From: Chryseobacterium sp. JV274
GTDB lineage: Bacteria > Bacteroidota > Bacteroidia > Flavobacteriales > Weeksellaceae
Assembly (NCBI RefSeq): GCF_903969135.1
Contig: NZ_LR824569.1
Span: 4,361,001 to 4,425,000, forward strand
Reading direction: 5' to 3'
Length of the DNA: 64,000 nucleotides
Of the stretch, positions 17,122-26,747 are shown one piece after another (position 1 is the stretch's first letter; each line of letters opens with the position of its first letter). Made by a program: the position numbers and the translations under genes. The notes beneath the pieces are model-generated. The model did no database searches. It was not told the DNA's origin and worked only from the letters and a program-made list of their open reading frames with translations.

Positions 17122-18042
17122 ATGAAATTTAAATCATTCATATTACCAACGTTGGTAACATTGGTATATCTGCAGGGAAAAGCACAAGAAGTTTCTTTTA
17201 AGACGGAATACCTTGGAAAATCAGGATATTACTACCTACCCCCGGGTGAGAAACCAAGAGAAAAAATTGGTGATGGCAAAGGCTCCGCGATGGTTTATCA
17301 GGCAGGGGTCAACATACCCTTGTCCACGAAACTAAATGAAAACAATCGCCCGACTGCCTGGGGCATTGGTCTTGGCGGAGCATACGTTTCGTTGAAAAAC
17401 AAAAATTTTGCAGATGACATGGTTTCGGAAATTATGAATTTACAATTGGGCATCTACCATTTACGTCCCCTGAACGACAGATGGTCTATGCGGGCAAATG
17501 TTGGTATTGGGATATTTGCTCCTAATACTGATCTTGGAAAAATCAGTATTAGAAATGTACTGGTAAGCGGAGGAGTTGTTTTTATCCGCCATCTGAACCT
17601 TAATTTGGATATCGGTGGAGGTGTAGCCATAAATAGCTCTTTAGGTTATCCGATGATATTTCCCGCTGTTTATGTCAAATGGAAAACCAACGGGAAATTT
17701 GACGTAAATGTTGAATTGGTCGATGGCCTGGATGTATCCGCAGGTTATGAATTCGATGACAAGTTTAAGCTTTCCTATGCCCTTGAGATGAACGGGCAGG
17801 TAGCTTTGTTGAAGAAAGATGGCAAGGATGTGATATTCTCCCACCAGTATATCGTTACCGGTTTCAGGCCTGAAATAAAACTTGGTGAAAAGGGATTATC
17901 GGTGACGGGTATGGCAGGGCTAAACCTGTACCGCCCTGCATCCTATAACGACCGGACTTTGAAAGGGATGTTTACGGGTAATAATGATTATTATTTTTCT
18001 ATTTCCTCCTATGCGTCAGTTGGTTTAAAAATGAAGTTTTAG
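17122..18042 (+). CDS. Outer-membrane beta-barrel protein (DUF6268-like)
   Basis: A 306-residue secreted protein with a signal peptide ending near GKAQ (residue 21). The body is a series of alternating amphipathic strands (WGIGLGGAYVSL, MRANVGIGIFAP, LNLDIGGGVAI, LSVTGMAGLNLY) and ends in KMKF with a terminal phenylalanine, typical of barrel insertion. It resembles the DUF6268 outer-membrane family. It is followed after 3 bases by the acyltransferase gene and preceded by a two-component system, suggesting a role in envelope lipid or surface response. Function unproven. Confidence 0.75.
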   Translation: MKFKSFILPTLVTLVYLQGKAQEVSFKTEYLGKSGYYYLPPGEKPREKIGDGKGSAMVYQAGVNIPLSTKLNENNRPTAWGIGLGGAYVSLKNKNFADDMVSEIMNLQLGIYHLRPLNDRWSMRANVGIGIFAPNTDLGKISIRNVLVSGGVVFIRHLNLNLDIGGGVAINSSLGYPMIFPAVYVKWKTNGKFDVNVELVDGLDVSAGYEFDDKFKLSYALEMNGQVALLKKDGKDVIFSHQYIVTGFRPEIKLGEKGLSVTGMAGLNLYRPASYNDRTLKGMFTGNNDYYFSISSYASVGLKMKF

Positions 18043-18045
18043 TCC

Positions 18046-18921
18046 ATGAAAATGAGACAAACCTTACAAACTGTTGCCTATAGAAGCGTTTATATTGTTG
18101 CCTATGCTCTGAGCCTGCTACCGATGGCATTCCTATATGCAATGGCTTCTTTTGCTTTTTTCTTGGTTTATTATATGATTGGGTACAGGAAAGGGGTAGT
18201 TATTCAAAACATCGCACGTTCCTTTCCTGATAAGCGTTATGGAGAAATCCATGCTATTGTAAAAAAGTTCTATACCTGTTTTGTAAACTATTTTGCCGAA
18301 ATCATTAAAAATATTTCCGTTTCGGAAAAAATACTTGATAAAAGAATCAAATTTGAGAATTTGGAACTCATAGACGCGCATATAAATGCTGGGCGGAATG
18401 TCATTGCGTGCCTTGGACATTGTGGTAATTGGGAAATGCTCAATTTTATGCCTTATAAAATGCAGCATGATATATATGCTATATATAAACCCCTAAGGTC
18501 TGGCGTAATGAATAGGCTCATGATTAAACTCCGTTCACGTTTTAACATGAAATTGATTCCTGATAATGCAGTATTATGCCATGTGCTAACTAAAAAGCTA
18601 AATCCAGCAGTTTATCTTTTTCTTTCCGATCAATGTCCACGCATACAGGATGAAAAATACAGGTTTACTTTTTTGAACCAAGAAACTTACTTATTTTCAG
18701 GGATGGAAAAATTAGCTCGAAAAGGTCGAACAGCAGTTGTCTATCTGCACATCACACAGCTTTCAAAAGGAAGTTACAAGATCGTCTGTGTTCCAATGTG
18801 TTCTAAAGCAGAGTCAGTGAACGAAGGGGAAATAGCCAAGAAATACATTCACTTGCTAACAGAAAATATCAGGCAAGAACCATATGGCTGGCTATGGACT
18901 CATAAACGGTGGAAAAGATAA
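18046..18921 (+). CDS. LpxL/HtrB-like lipid A acyltransferase
   Basis: Lysophospholipid/lipid A acyltransferase of the LpxL/HtrB family, anchored to the inner membrane by an N-terminal segment (about residues 15-45). The catalytic motif H-x4-(D/E) appears as CLGHCGNWEML (near residue 126). FLSDQCPRI gives the family's D-Q motif, and GWLWTHKRWK is the typical C-terminus. The 291 residues are normal. It is cotranscribed with the outer-membrane protein upstream (3-base gap). Acyl donor and whether lipid A is the acceptor are inferred from the family. Confidence 0.88.
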   Translation: MKMRQTLQTVAYRSVYIVAYALSLLPMAFLYAMASFAFFLVYYMIGYRKGVVIQNIARSFPDKRYGEIHAIVKKFYTCFVNYFAEIIKNISVSEKILDKRIKFENLELIDAHINAGRNVIACLGHCGNWEMLNFMPYKMQHDIYAIYKPLRSGVMNRLMIKLRSRFNMKLIPDNAVLCHVLTKKLNPAVYLFLSDQCPRIQDEKYRFTFLNQETYLFSGMEKLARKGRTAVVYLHITQLSKGSYKIVCVPMCSKAESVNEGEIAKKYIHLLTENIRQEPYGWLWTHKRWKR

Positions 18922-19162
18922 AATAATGGTTTACATCGGCTCAATCCTGTTTATAAAGTATTCCTATTTATTGGCGGTATAATTTTTCATTGCTAAATTT
19001 TTTGTTAAAATATGGAAGATACCGCAAGATTACTACACGAGCACGTCCACACCAACCTGTTTAATTTTTGTATTTTTACTAGCGAGAAACGTCAGAACAA
19101 ATGACGAAACCGCAATAGCAACATCTATCCATATTCAGCAGTTGATAAAATAGAACTAAGAA

Positions 19163-20035
19163 GTGCTTAAAAACAATAAGAACATCCCTGTAAATTCAAT
19201 GGCAGAAAATTTCAGCCAAGGCATTTCTATTGATCGGCTCCATCTTAAAAAGTCTGATTTTAAAACGATTCAGCTAAGGGAGGAAGCAACGCAATCACAT
19301 CGGGACGAAGGGCATACTTTTCATATACTTGAAAACGGAAACGTTGTTATTGAAATAGATTTTCTAAAATATAAAATCATGGCACCGGCTGTTGTTTATA
19401 TGCATCCAAACCAAGTGCATCGTATTTTGGATTTTACCAATATGACTGTCTGCTCTTTGTCAATCAAAAACGAAAATCTAAATCAAGAGTATCTTAAATT
19501 TTTAGAAGAAATTGCACCATCAACGCCTTTAACATTAACGAACGATATTTCTACAATTATCTTTGAAACATTTTCTCTTTGTTTGAAATTTTCAACTCAA
19601 AAAAGCAATAGACTGTACCATTTACTTTTAAAGGACAGTTGTAATACATTGGTTGGGTTATTTATTTCTGCATTTTTAAATCAAAATATGCGTTTAAACA
19701 GTCTCTCAAGGTTTGAGATAATTGCAAAATCTTTCAATCAATTATTAGAAAAAAATTACTGTGTTCTCAAACGGTCAGCAGCGTATGCTAAACAATTAAA
19801 TATTTCTACCCATTATTTGAATGAAAGTATAAAAAACATCACCGGCTTATCCGTTTCACAATGCATTCGCGAGAGAATCATTTTAGAAGCCAAGCGCTTG
19901 CTCTATCATTCTGATAAATCAGTAAAAGAAATTGCTTTTGAACTGGGTTATGATGATTATCCATATTTTTCAAGGCTTTTTACCAAGACTGTCGGGATGT
20001 CAGCTTTGGCTTTTCGAAACAAAAGGCACGATTAA
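19163..20035 (+). CDS. AraC family transcriptional regulator
   Basis: A 290-residue regulator with an N-terminal cupin-like ligand domain (HRDEGHTFHILENGNVVIEID; MAPAVVYMHPNQVHRI) and a C-terminal AraC HTH (ERIILEAKRLLYHSDKSVKE; IAFELGYDDYPYFSRLFTKT; GMSALAFRNKR). The GTG start at 19163 is preferred because the stretch NIPVNSM before the first ATG (19199) matches the start seen in relatives. It directly precedes the broken FAD monooxygenase gene, which may have been its target. Confidence 0.88.
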   Translation: MLKNNKNIPVNSMAENFSQGISIDRLHLKKSDFKTIQLREEATQSHRDEGHTFHILENGNVVIEIDFLKYKIMAPAVVYMHPNQVHRILDFTNMTVCSLSIKNENLNQEYLKFLEEIAPSTPLTLTNDISTIIFETFSLCLKFSTQKSNRLYHLLLKDSCNTLVGLFISAFLNQNMRLNSLSRFEIIAKSFNQLLEKNYCVLKRSAAYAKQLNISTHYLNESIKNITGLSVSQCIRERIILEAKRLLYHSDKSVKEIAFELGYDDYPYFSRLFTKTVGMSALAFRNKRHD

Positions 20036-20118
20036 TCCAATACTTGCTACGATTAGTTATTTCCCACTATTATTATCTTCACGAATTTTACTCCATAAAT
20101 TTTAAAGGAGTAAAAAAC

Positions 20119-21336
20119 ATGGAACAGAATAAAAAAATGCTTGTAGCGGGTGCAAGTTTTGCAGGGCTTACAACAGCTTATTGGATGAATAAAAATGGGC
20201 TATAAAGTAACAGTTGTTGAAATTGGAAACCATCTTAAAATAGGTGGCACACCAGCTGACATAAAAGGTAACACGGTTGACATTGTAAAGCGTATGGGGC
20301 TTTTTGAACAAATAAAAGCCAATAGAATCGGTCCCGAAAAATGGGAATTTAAGAATTCTGGCGATGTTAACGGATATTCTGTTTTACTGGGTGAACTAAC
20401 TGAAAATGAGTTTGAAATAGAAAGAGACTTGCTGCTCAATATGCTCTTTGACCTCATCAAAAATGATGTGGAATTTGTCTTCAATAACAGCATTGATGCA
20501 CTAAATGAAACAAAAGACAACATAGAAGTTAGCTTTAAAGACGGTTCACGGCAGGTCTATGATTTAGTGTTGGATGTGACGGCATACACTCGGGTGTCAG
20601 AAAAATCTGGTTTGGGGACGAAACGAAATATGCTCATTTTTTAGGCCAGTACTTTGCCATTGCGATTGCAAATAAACTGTTAGTTGAAAAAGGCACTTAT
20701 CAGATGTTTGCCGAGCCCAATAAAGGTGTTGCATTGTATGCTTATAATCATAAAACAGATATCATTTTTACTTTCAGGCCGGAAGCAGAAATTTCTTATG
20801 ATTTCCGCAATCAGGAGCAACATAAAAAAATAATTTTAGAACAATTCGAAAATGTTGGTTGGCGAACCAAAGAATTATTAAAAGAGCTCATAAATTCTAA
20901 ATCATTCTCGACAAGTTTTGCCAGATAAAAATGCCATCCTGGACAAAAGGCAGAGTTGCATTGGTAGGCGATGCCGGTTACTGCGCTTCACCGGCAGCAG
21001 GTATGGGTGGTTCATTAGCGATAATAGGTGCAACGGCGCTTGCAGATTCTTTTGAAAAACATAAGGGAAATCATGCATCGGCTTTTGAAGCATATAATAA
21101 AGACCTGCGGCCTTTCATAAATGAAGTACAAACAAATGCAATAGATACATTAGATAAATTGCTGCCCGGAACCGAAGAAGAAGTAAGATTGAGAAACCAA
21201 AATGGTTTTGGCCATTTTTAATGTCAGCTATGACCTTTTTAGAAAATGTACAGACAGAACTGTAAAAGTAGGATTAGAATCTCTTGTTCCAAGAACTGAA
21301 GAAGCTGTTCGTAAAAGAAACGCAACAGGCTTTTAG
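20119..21336 (+). pseudogene. Broken FAD-dependent monooxygenase
   Basis: A flavoprotein monooxygenase of the PHBH/TetX-like group, cut into at least four frames. MEQNKKMLVAGASFAGLTTA (FAD-binding Rossmann start) begins at 20119. The frame shifts by one base near 20190, again near 20567 (where GCDGIHSGVRKIWFGDETKY reads in another frame) and near 20905. The second FAD motif GDAGYCASPAAGMGGSLAI lies in the last large frame, which stops at 21221. A further piece at about 21262-21336 (VGLESLVPRTEEAVRKRN) duplicates the C-terminus just read (LDKLLPGTEEEVRLRN). Either the gene is dead, or sequencing errors are dense here. Confidence 0.85.
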
Positions 21337-21475
21337 AATTACATATTTCAAAAAGCAAGTTAATGCTAATTATTCTGCTTTCAGAGACTGTTCATTTTGA
21401 CTTCAAGAACAGTCGTTCTGGCTACATCTGTTTTTTCTAAGCGTTGCATCTTTGTATCAACAAAAAAAAGAAAAT

Positions 21476-22327
21476 ATGAATATCGTTATTACAGGCTCAT
21501 TGGGCAACATCAGTAAACCACTTGTAACAGCATTGATTACAAAAGGGCATTCGGTAACCGTTATCAGTAGCAATCCCGAAAAACAAAAAGAAATTGAGGC
21601 AATTGGAGCAAAAGCGGCAATTGGTTCAATAGAGGATATTAATTTTCTAACAGCAACATTTGCAGGGGCAAACGCCGTATATTGCATGATACCTTTCAAT
21701 TTTATGGAAGAAGACCAAACGGCTTATTTTAAAAAAATTGAAACCAATTATGTGCAGGCAATCAAGCATAACGAAATTAAGAAAGTTGTATTTTTAACTG
21801 GTTGGGCAGCTAACGAGGAAGATTCTCCTCTACTTAATCAGCTCACAGACAGAATAGTTATCGAATTGCGTCCCGGTTCTTTTTACACCAATTTTTACAA
21901 TGATATTAAAACGATCAAAGAATACGGTGTGCTAATGGCAGGTTATGGCGATAATGATAAGATCGCTTTTGTTTCGCCAAATGATATTGCAGATGCGGTT
22001 TTTGAAGAACTGACTACGCCGTTTCAGGGAAAAACAGTCCGTTATGTGGCAAGCGAGGAGTTGACTTGTAATGAAGCAGCTAAAATTTTAGGCGAAGCCA
22101 TTGGCAAGCCTGATCTGAAATGGGTAGCGTTACCGGAAGAGCAATTACTAAACGGCTTACTTCAATCAGGATTTCCACAACAGCTCGCAGATGATTTCGT
22201 AAGAATGCAGATGGAGACACACAGTGGAAAAACATTTGAAAATTATCTCAAAAACAGACCTGTCCTAGGTAAAACAAAATTGAAGGAATTTGCAAAGGAA
22301 TTTGCAAAAGCATACCATCAACAATAA
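21476..22327 (+). CDS. NmrA-like NAD(P)-binding protein
   Basis: Atypical short-chain dehydrogenase of the NmrA/NAD(P)H-binding group. The Rossmann motif is near the N-terminus (NIVITGSLGNISKPLVTALI), followed by GHSVTVISSNPEKQKEIEAI. FLTGWAANEEDSP stands where the catalytic Ser-Tyr-Lys would be, and no Y-x-x-x-K is evident, so it may be a redox sensor or quinone reductase-like enzyme. The ATG at 21476 is preferred over the TTG at 21452 because the Rossmann strand then begins at residue 2. It is followed by an AraC gene after 12 bases. Confidence 0.85.
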   Translation: MNIVITGSLGNISKPLVTALITKGHSVTVISSNPEKQKEIEAIGAKAAIGSIEDINFLTATFAGANAVYCMIPFNFMEEDQTAYFKKIETNYVQAIKHNEIKKVVFLTGWAANEEDSPLLNQLTDRIVIELRPGSFYTNFYNDIKTIKEYGVLMAGYGDNDKIAFVSPNDIADAVFEELTTPFQGKTVRYVASEELTCNEAAKILGEAIGKPDLKWVALPEEQLLNGLLQSGFPQQLADDFVRMQMETHSGKTFENYLKNRPVLGKTKLKEFAKEFAKAYHQQ

Positions 22328-22339
22328 TTATCTTTGTAT

Positions 22340-23266
22340 ATGGCACATACAAAACCGCAGAGAATAAAATCAATCAGTGAGTTTCATCGGGTAAGGGGTT
22401 TGCCTAAGCCAACACATCCCTTGATTAGCGTAGTTACAACGGACGATTTCACCAAATTGCCAGACGAAATCGCTATGAATGCCGTATTTGATTTTTATTT
22501 TATAGCGTTAAAACGTATGAAAGGTGTAAAATATAAATACGGACAACTGCATTACGATTTTGAAGATGACGGCATATTGTTCTTTATGTCGCCCAATCAG
22601 GTGCTCGAACTAGAAATTGTTGAGGAAGAGAATCCCGAAAAACAATCGGGTTGGATGCTGCTTATTCATCCGGATTTTATTTGGAATACACCACTTGCAA
22701 AAACAATTAAGCAATATGATTTTTTTGATTATTCGGTAAATGAAGCGTTGCTATTGTCAGAAAGAGAAGAAATAACACTAAACAGTATCATACAAACTAT
22801 CAGGCAAGAGTATCATTCCAATATTGATAAGTTCAGCAAACAGATCATTATTTCGCACATTGAAACATTGCTCAGTTATTCGGAACGATTTTACAGCCGC
22901 CAGTTCATCACAAGGGAAAAAGCCAATCATCAAATTTTGGAACGTTTGGAAAAACTATTGACAGATTACTTTAACAGTGACGATTTGGCAATAAGGGGTC
23001 TACCATCTGTTCAATATGTTTCGGAAGCGCTGAATGTTTCGCCGAGTTACTTAGGCAGTTTACTGCGAGAGATATCCGGTCAAAACACACAGCAGCACAT
23101 TCACGACAAATTGATAGAAAAAGCCAAGGAGAAATTATCTACTACAAACCTTTCAGTAAGCGAAATTGCCTACAAGTTGGGATTTGAACATTCACAATCG
23201 TTCAGTAAACTTTTTAAGGCAAAAACTAATGCTTCGCCTTTGGAATTTAGGCAATCGTTTAACTGA
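22340..23266 (+). CDS. AraC family transcriptional regulator
   Basis: A regulator of 308 residues with start MAHTKPQRIKSISEFHRVRG (an upstream TTG is possible). The N-terminal ligand domain contains SEFHRVRGLPKPTHPLISV and GWMLLIHPDFIWNTPLAKTI. The C-terminal AraC HTH reads VSEALNVSPSYLGSLLREIS and VSEIAYKLGFEHSQSFSKLF. It is a paralogue of the protein at 25807-26727, with the same motifs in the same places. It lies 12 bases downstream of the NmrA-like gene and probably regulates it. Confidence 0.9.
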   Translation: MAHTKPQRIKSISEFHRVRGLPKPTHPLISVVTTDDFTKLPDEIAMNAVFDFYFIALKRMKGVKYKYGQLHYDFEDDGILFFMSPNQVLELEIVEEENPEKQSGWMLLIHPDFIWNTPLAKTIKQYDFFDYSVNEALLLSEREEITLNSIIQTIRQEYHSNIDKFSKQIIISHIETLLSYSERFYSRQFITREKANHQILERLEKLLTDYFNSDDLAIRGLPSVQYVSEALNVSPSYLGSLLREISGQNTQQHIHDKLIEKAKEKLSTTNLSVSEIAYKLGFEHSQSFSKLFKAKTNASPLEFRQSFN

Positions 23267-23347
23267 AAAGTGAGCTGGCAAAACTCTTCTAACATCCCAA
23301 AAAATCATTGATGTTCTGTTTTGGATTATTGGTAACTTAAAAAACAG

Positions 23348-23395
23348 AATAGAGTGTTCCCAAAAAGATATAAATTTAGGAACACTCTATTTTTA
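23348..23395. terminator. Bidirectional rho-independent terminator
   Basis: A perfect 13-bp stem (AATAGAGTGTTCC with GGAACACTCTATT) and an 18-base loop, with T-runs on both strands. It separates the convergent AraC and DUF2798 genes. Confidence 0.85.
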
Positions 23396-23638
23396 TAGAT
23401 GTACTTTTCTATCTAAAATTTTGCTCGTAATTTTATTAGCAAATGGCAATAGGAGCAGTACACAAGTGTAAACGATAGGCAATGAAAAAAACCAAGATTT
23501 AAAAAGATCACCGATCCAATTTTCAGATAAAATCTCTGCAGTAAAACTTGGTAAAACTGACATTACAAAAGTGGTGGGCAGAACTACAAAAAAGGTGCTA
23601 ATTATTCTGTATCGTCTATCTTTATTAGAATTTCCCAT
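23393..23638 (-). CDS. DUF2798-like small membrane protein
   Basis: A short protein with two membrane spans (TFFVVLPTTFVMSVLPSF and FFSLPIVYTCVLLLLPFANK), typical of the DUF2798 family. I place the start at MGNSNKD (23638). The longer frame up to 23680 would overlap the preceding gene by 56 bases, whereas this start overlaps it by 14. It is cotranscribed with the SnoaL-like gene. Function unknown. Confidence 0.7.
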   Translation of the reverse strand: MGNSNKDRRYRIISTFFVVLPTTFVMSVLPSFTAEILSENWIGDLFKSWFFSLPIVYTCVLLLLPFANKITSKILDRKVHL

Positions 23639-24392
23639 TATCATTTTTTCGTTTTCCAGGTTCAGGTATCGTTTCAACAACGTCCCAATGTTCTACAATT
23701 TTATCTTCTTCAATTCTATAGAGATCATAGAAAGCAACGTGTTCTCCTTTAAAAGTACCTTCACTTAATACCAGTACAAAATTTCCCTCTCCAAGCACTT
23801 TATGTATTTTGTTATAGATTTGAGGTTGTCCTTCCTTTTTCCACTGTTCCATAGTATTTAAAAACTCTTGCACACCGTCGCCCATGTGTGGATTATGTTG
23901 TATTAATTCGTCTCCACCGAAATAATTTGACACCAACTCGATTTGCCCATTAATAAGAATGTTTTGAACAAAGTCTTTAGCAAGTGCTTTGTTAGCCTCC
24001 GTTTTATGATGATCTTTTGCCTTGGTCTTTCCGTCGGTCATTGTCCTGCCGCTTTTATTCAGTTTTTTTGGATTCGTTTGAAGATTATCCCAATGTTCAA
24101 CACTTATTCCGTTTTCAAACCTGTGTATATCAAAAGCGACGGTTGGTTCGAAAAGGAAATAGTCTACGTGAACAAATCCATAATCTGCATCTTGAAACTT
24201 ACGGACGACATTGGTGTAAACTTTATCTATCGGCATTTGATCATGCAAGCCTAAGATTGCTTGTAAGCCCGTTGCTACATTTGGATTATGTTGTTTATAG
24301 GAAGTAGGACTGATCAAGCCTATTTCTGCCAAAGTTTCAGTTTCAATGCTATTTTGTATAGTTTCAGCCTTGTCTCTAATTGATAATTCCAT
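23625..24392 (-). CDS. Double SnoaL/NTF2-like protein
   Basis: A 255-residue protein made of two related NTF2-like (SnoaL) halves. The first half has YKQHNPNVATGLQAILGL and ISVEHWDNLQ; the second has LIQHNPHMGDGVQEFLNTM and KIVEHWDVVETIPE. Each half keeps the QHNP and EHWD motifs of the family's cone-shaped pocket. Single-domain members are about 125 residues, so this is a tandem duplication. It is divergent from the HxlR gene 151 bases away, a frequent arrangement for an HxlR target. Substrate unknown. Confidence 0.85.
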   Translation of the reverse strand: MELSIRDKAETIQNSIETETLAEIGLISPTSYKQHNPNVATGLQAILGLHDQMPIDKVYTNVVRKFQDADYGFVHVDYFLFEPTVAFDIHRFENGISVEHWDNLQTNPKKLNKSGRTMTDGKTKAKDHHKTEANKALAKDFVQNILINGQIELVSNYFGGDELIQHNPHMGDGVQEFLNTMEQWKKEGQPQIYNKIHKVLGEGNFVLVLSEGTFKGEHVAFYDLYRIEEDKIVEHWDVVETIPEPGKRKNDNGKF

Positions 24393-24543
24393 TTTTTTAA
24401 TTTTAATGATTAATTATGAGCAAATGTACTGACCTTACATATGTGAAAAAATAAGTGAAAAAATAATGCTATAGGGATAATATTATCACTATGGTACTGA
24501 AAACGAAATATGTCGTAAATTTATTCTCTAAAAAAGAACAGCA

Positions 24544-24921
24544 ATGTACGAAAAAAAAATACCGAAAGATTTTAGTTGTGGCATCAGTATTACTTTTGAG
24601 ATTATAGGAGGTAAATGGAAACCCTGCTTAATTGATTCAATCAACCTAGGAATACGAAGACCGAGTGATTTAGCAAAGAAACATCCACTTGCGAGCAAAA
24701 GAGTTTTGAACTTACAACTAAAAGAATTGGAGGCGTATGGCGTTGTTAGAAAAGTTATTTATCCGGTAGTTCCGCCTAAGGTTGAATATTTTTTAACCGA
24801 AGTAGGTGAATCTCTTTTACCCCTTGTTGATATGATGGAAAATTGGGGAAGTGATTTTATGAATGATTTTTACCAGAGACAAGAAAATATACATTCTGAA
24901 ACTATTCTTATAGGAACATGA
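24544..24921 (+). CDS. HxlR family transcriptional regulator
   Basis: A winged-helix regulator of 125 residues. It shows the HxlR pattern: DFSCGISITFEIIGGKWKPCL near the N-terminus with the conserved cysteine and G-G-K-W-K, SKRVLNLQLKELEAYGVVRK as recognition helix and wing, and VEYFLTEVGESLLPLVDMMENWG at the C-terminus. Members often sense aldehydes, quinones or oxidants through the cysteine. It probably controls the divergent SnoaL/DUF2798 operon. Confidence 0.92.
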   Translation: MYEKKIPKDFSCGISITFEIIGGKWKPCLIDSINLGIRRPSDLAKKHPLASKRVLNLQLKELEAYGVVRKVIYPVVPPKVEYFLTEVGESLLPLVDMMENWGSDFMNDFYQRQENIHSETILIGT

Positions 24922-25011
24922 TTTGTGGACTTGGATTAAGCCTGTAAAAATAGACGAATACTTATAATTCAAGCTGAGTTAAGACATTTGTAAGAATTTC
25001 GAAATGTTGAA

Positions 25012-25572
25012 ATGTTATTAAAACTAAATATAGTGAACAAAGCAAAAAAAAATACCGAAAAGTGGAGTATGCTTAGTCATCTTTTTAAACAAATAGAGAT
25101 TCCTGCTAAAACTATTCTTCTTGAAGAAGGTGAAATTTCCAAAAAAATGTTTTTTGTAGAAAAAGGTTGTTTACGAACCTGGATTAATGATAATGGGAAA
25201 GATATCACAACCCAGTTTTTCTTTGAAGGTAGTGGCGTATCGTCTATTGAAAGTTTTATGACAAACAAACCTAGTCTATATAGTATAGAAACAATTGAGC
25301 CCTGTGTTCTGCAAACTGTTACTAAGAAAGAATTTCAAGAAGCATTAATGAGTTTTCCGGATATTAAAGATAATATAGTTGAACATTTATTTCAACGGCT
25401 TCTACAAAGTCAAAATCTTTTCTTTTCCTATTTAAAAAATTCACCTCAAAAACGTTATGAAGAACTTATGAAGCAACATCCATATATTATTCAACGTATT
25501 CCGCAGCATTATATCGCATCCTATTTAGGTATAACTTCTGTTTCACTAAGCAGGATACGCAACAGATTATAA
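25012..25572 (+). CDS. Crp/Fnr family regulator
   Basis: A 186-residue cyclic-nucleotide-binding-like regulator. Residues about 25-120 form the sensor barrel (AKTILLEEGEISKKMFFVEK; GCLRTWINDNGKDITTQFFF; YSIETIEPCVLQTVTKKEF). The C-terminus holds the HTH (IPQHYIASYLGITSVSLSRI). The cysteines do not form an Fnr iron-sulfur motif. It is the common Bacteroidetes type with unknown ligand. Single gene; no adjacent target. Confidence 0.88.
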   Translation: MLLKLNIVNKAKKNTEKWSMLSHLFKQIEIPAKTILLEEGEISKKMFFVEKGCLRTWINDNGKDITTQFFFEGSGVSSIESFMTNKPSLYSIETIEPCVLQTVTKKEFQEALMSFPDIKDNIVEHLFQRLLQSQNLFFSYLKNSPQKRYEELMKQHPYIIQRIPQHYIASYLGITSVSLSRIRNRL

Positions 25573-25806
25573 ATGTAAAATTCTCTCGTATGTTGAAGAA
25601 TTAGAGTCGCAATTTCAGTAACAATCTATTTTCTATAGCAAGGGAGTTTTTCATTTGGTGGATTAAACCGATAGTTGAAAACTAAGGTAATAGGTCCTTA
25701 AATGGTCTGTAACCAAAATGAAAGTGAATAGTATTCGTTGCTATGAGACGATTCAAATGAGCACATGTGCAACTTTTAAATAAATGGAACAATCTTGAAA
25801 AACCAT

Positions 25807-26727
25807 CTATGTACGCCGCTGATATAAACTCCTGAATTCAAGCGGCGTCTGGTGTGTAACCTTTTTGAATAGCTTGCTCAATGATTGTGGTTGTTCAAAT
25901 CCTAAGTTATAGGCGATCTCGCTTACGGTAAGTGTGGTAGTAGAGAGTTTGAGTTTGGCCACCTCTATAATTTTGAGCTGGATATGTTGGCTGGCATTGC
26001 TGCCTGTAGTGTTTTTTAGCACGCTACTCAGATAATCGGGGGTTTTGTTCAATTTTTCGCTAAAATACTGCACTGTTGGAAGTACTCGCTCCCTATCGTT
26101 TGTTTCGTTAAAATATTGCTCCAGTAATTCTTCAAATCTGATGAGTAATTCGTGATTACTACGCTCTCGCGTAATGAACTGCCTTTTGTAATAGCGATCT
26201 GCATAATTTAATAAGAGTTCGATCTGGGAGATGATGATCCTTTTGCTGAAATCATCCATATTCTTGCTGTATTCTTCGAGGATGCTGTCTAATAGGATGC
26301 TCATACTGTGCTCCTCTCTTTCGGAAAGAAAAAGCGCCTCATTAATGGCATATCCGAAATATTCATATCCCTTTATTGTTTTAGCCAGCGTGGTATTCCA
26401 TAAAAAATCGGGATGAATAAGCAGTATCCATCCCGATGGTTTCTGTTTGGGTAATTTGTCGTTGAATGTGATATTCAGGATCTGTCCCGGTGCAAAAAAT
26501 GACATCAGGCCTTCATCGAAGTCATAAGGCAACTGCCCATAATTAAACTTTCCCAGTACATTGTTCTTTAATGCAATGGAGTAGAATGATTGTGACCAGC
26601 ACTTAACTGTTACCCCATTATACATTTCCGCATAATCCACCAAGCTGATCAATGGATGTAAAGGCTTAGGTAAATTATACAGACGATGAAATTCACTAAT
26701 GGTTTGGACTTGAATGATTTCCTGCAT
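25807..26727 (-). CDS. AraC family transcriptional regulator
   Basis: A 306-residue regulator, paralogous to the one at 22340-23266. It shares ISEFHRLYNLPKPLHPLISL, WILLIHPDFLWNTTLAKTIK and a C-terminal HTH with LTVSEIAYNLGFEQPQSLSK and TPLEFRSLYQ. It follows the SDR gene by 20 bases on the same strand, so it probably regulates its own operon. Together the two pairs (NmrA + AraC, SDR + AraC) look like related redox modules brought in from one source. Confidence 0.9.
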   Translation of the reverse strand: MQEIIQVQTISEFHRLYNLPKPLHPLISLVDYAEMYNGVTVKCWSQSFYSIALKNNVLGKFNYGQLPYDFDEGLMSFFAPGQILNITFNDKLPKQKPSGWILLIHPDFLWNTTLAKTIKGYEYFGYAINEALFLSEREEHSMSILLDSILEEYSKNMDDFSKRIIISQIELLLNYADRYYKRQFITRERSNHELLIRFEELLEQYFNETNDRERVLPTVQYFSEKLNKTPDYLSSVLKNTTGSNASQHIQLKIIEVAKLKLSTTTLTVSEIAYNLGFEQPQSLSKLFKKVTHQTPLEFRSLYQRRT

Positions 26728-26747
26728 GGGACAAATTTACCAAATAA

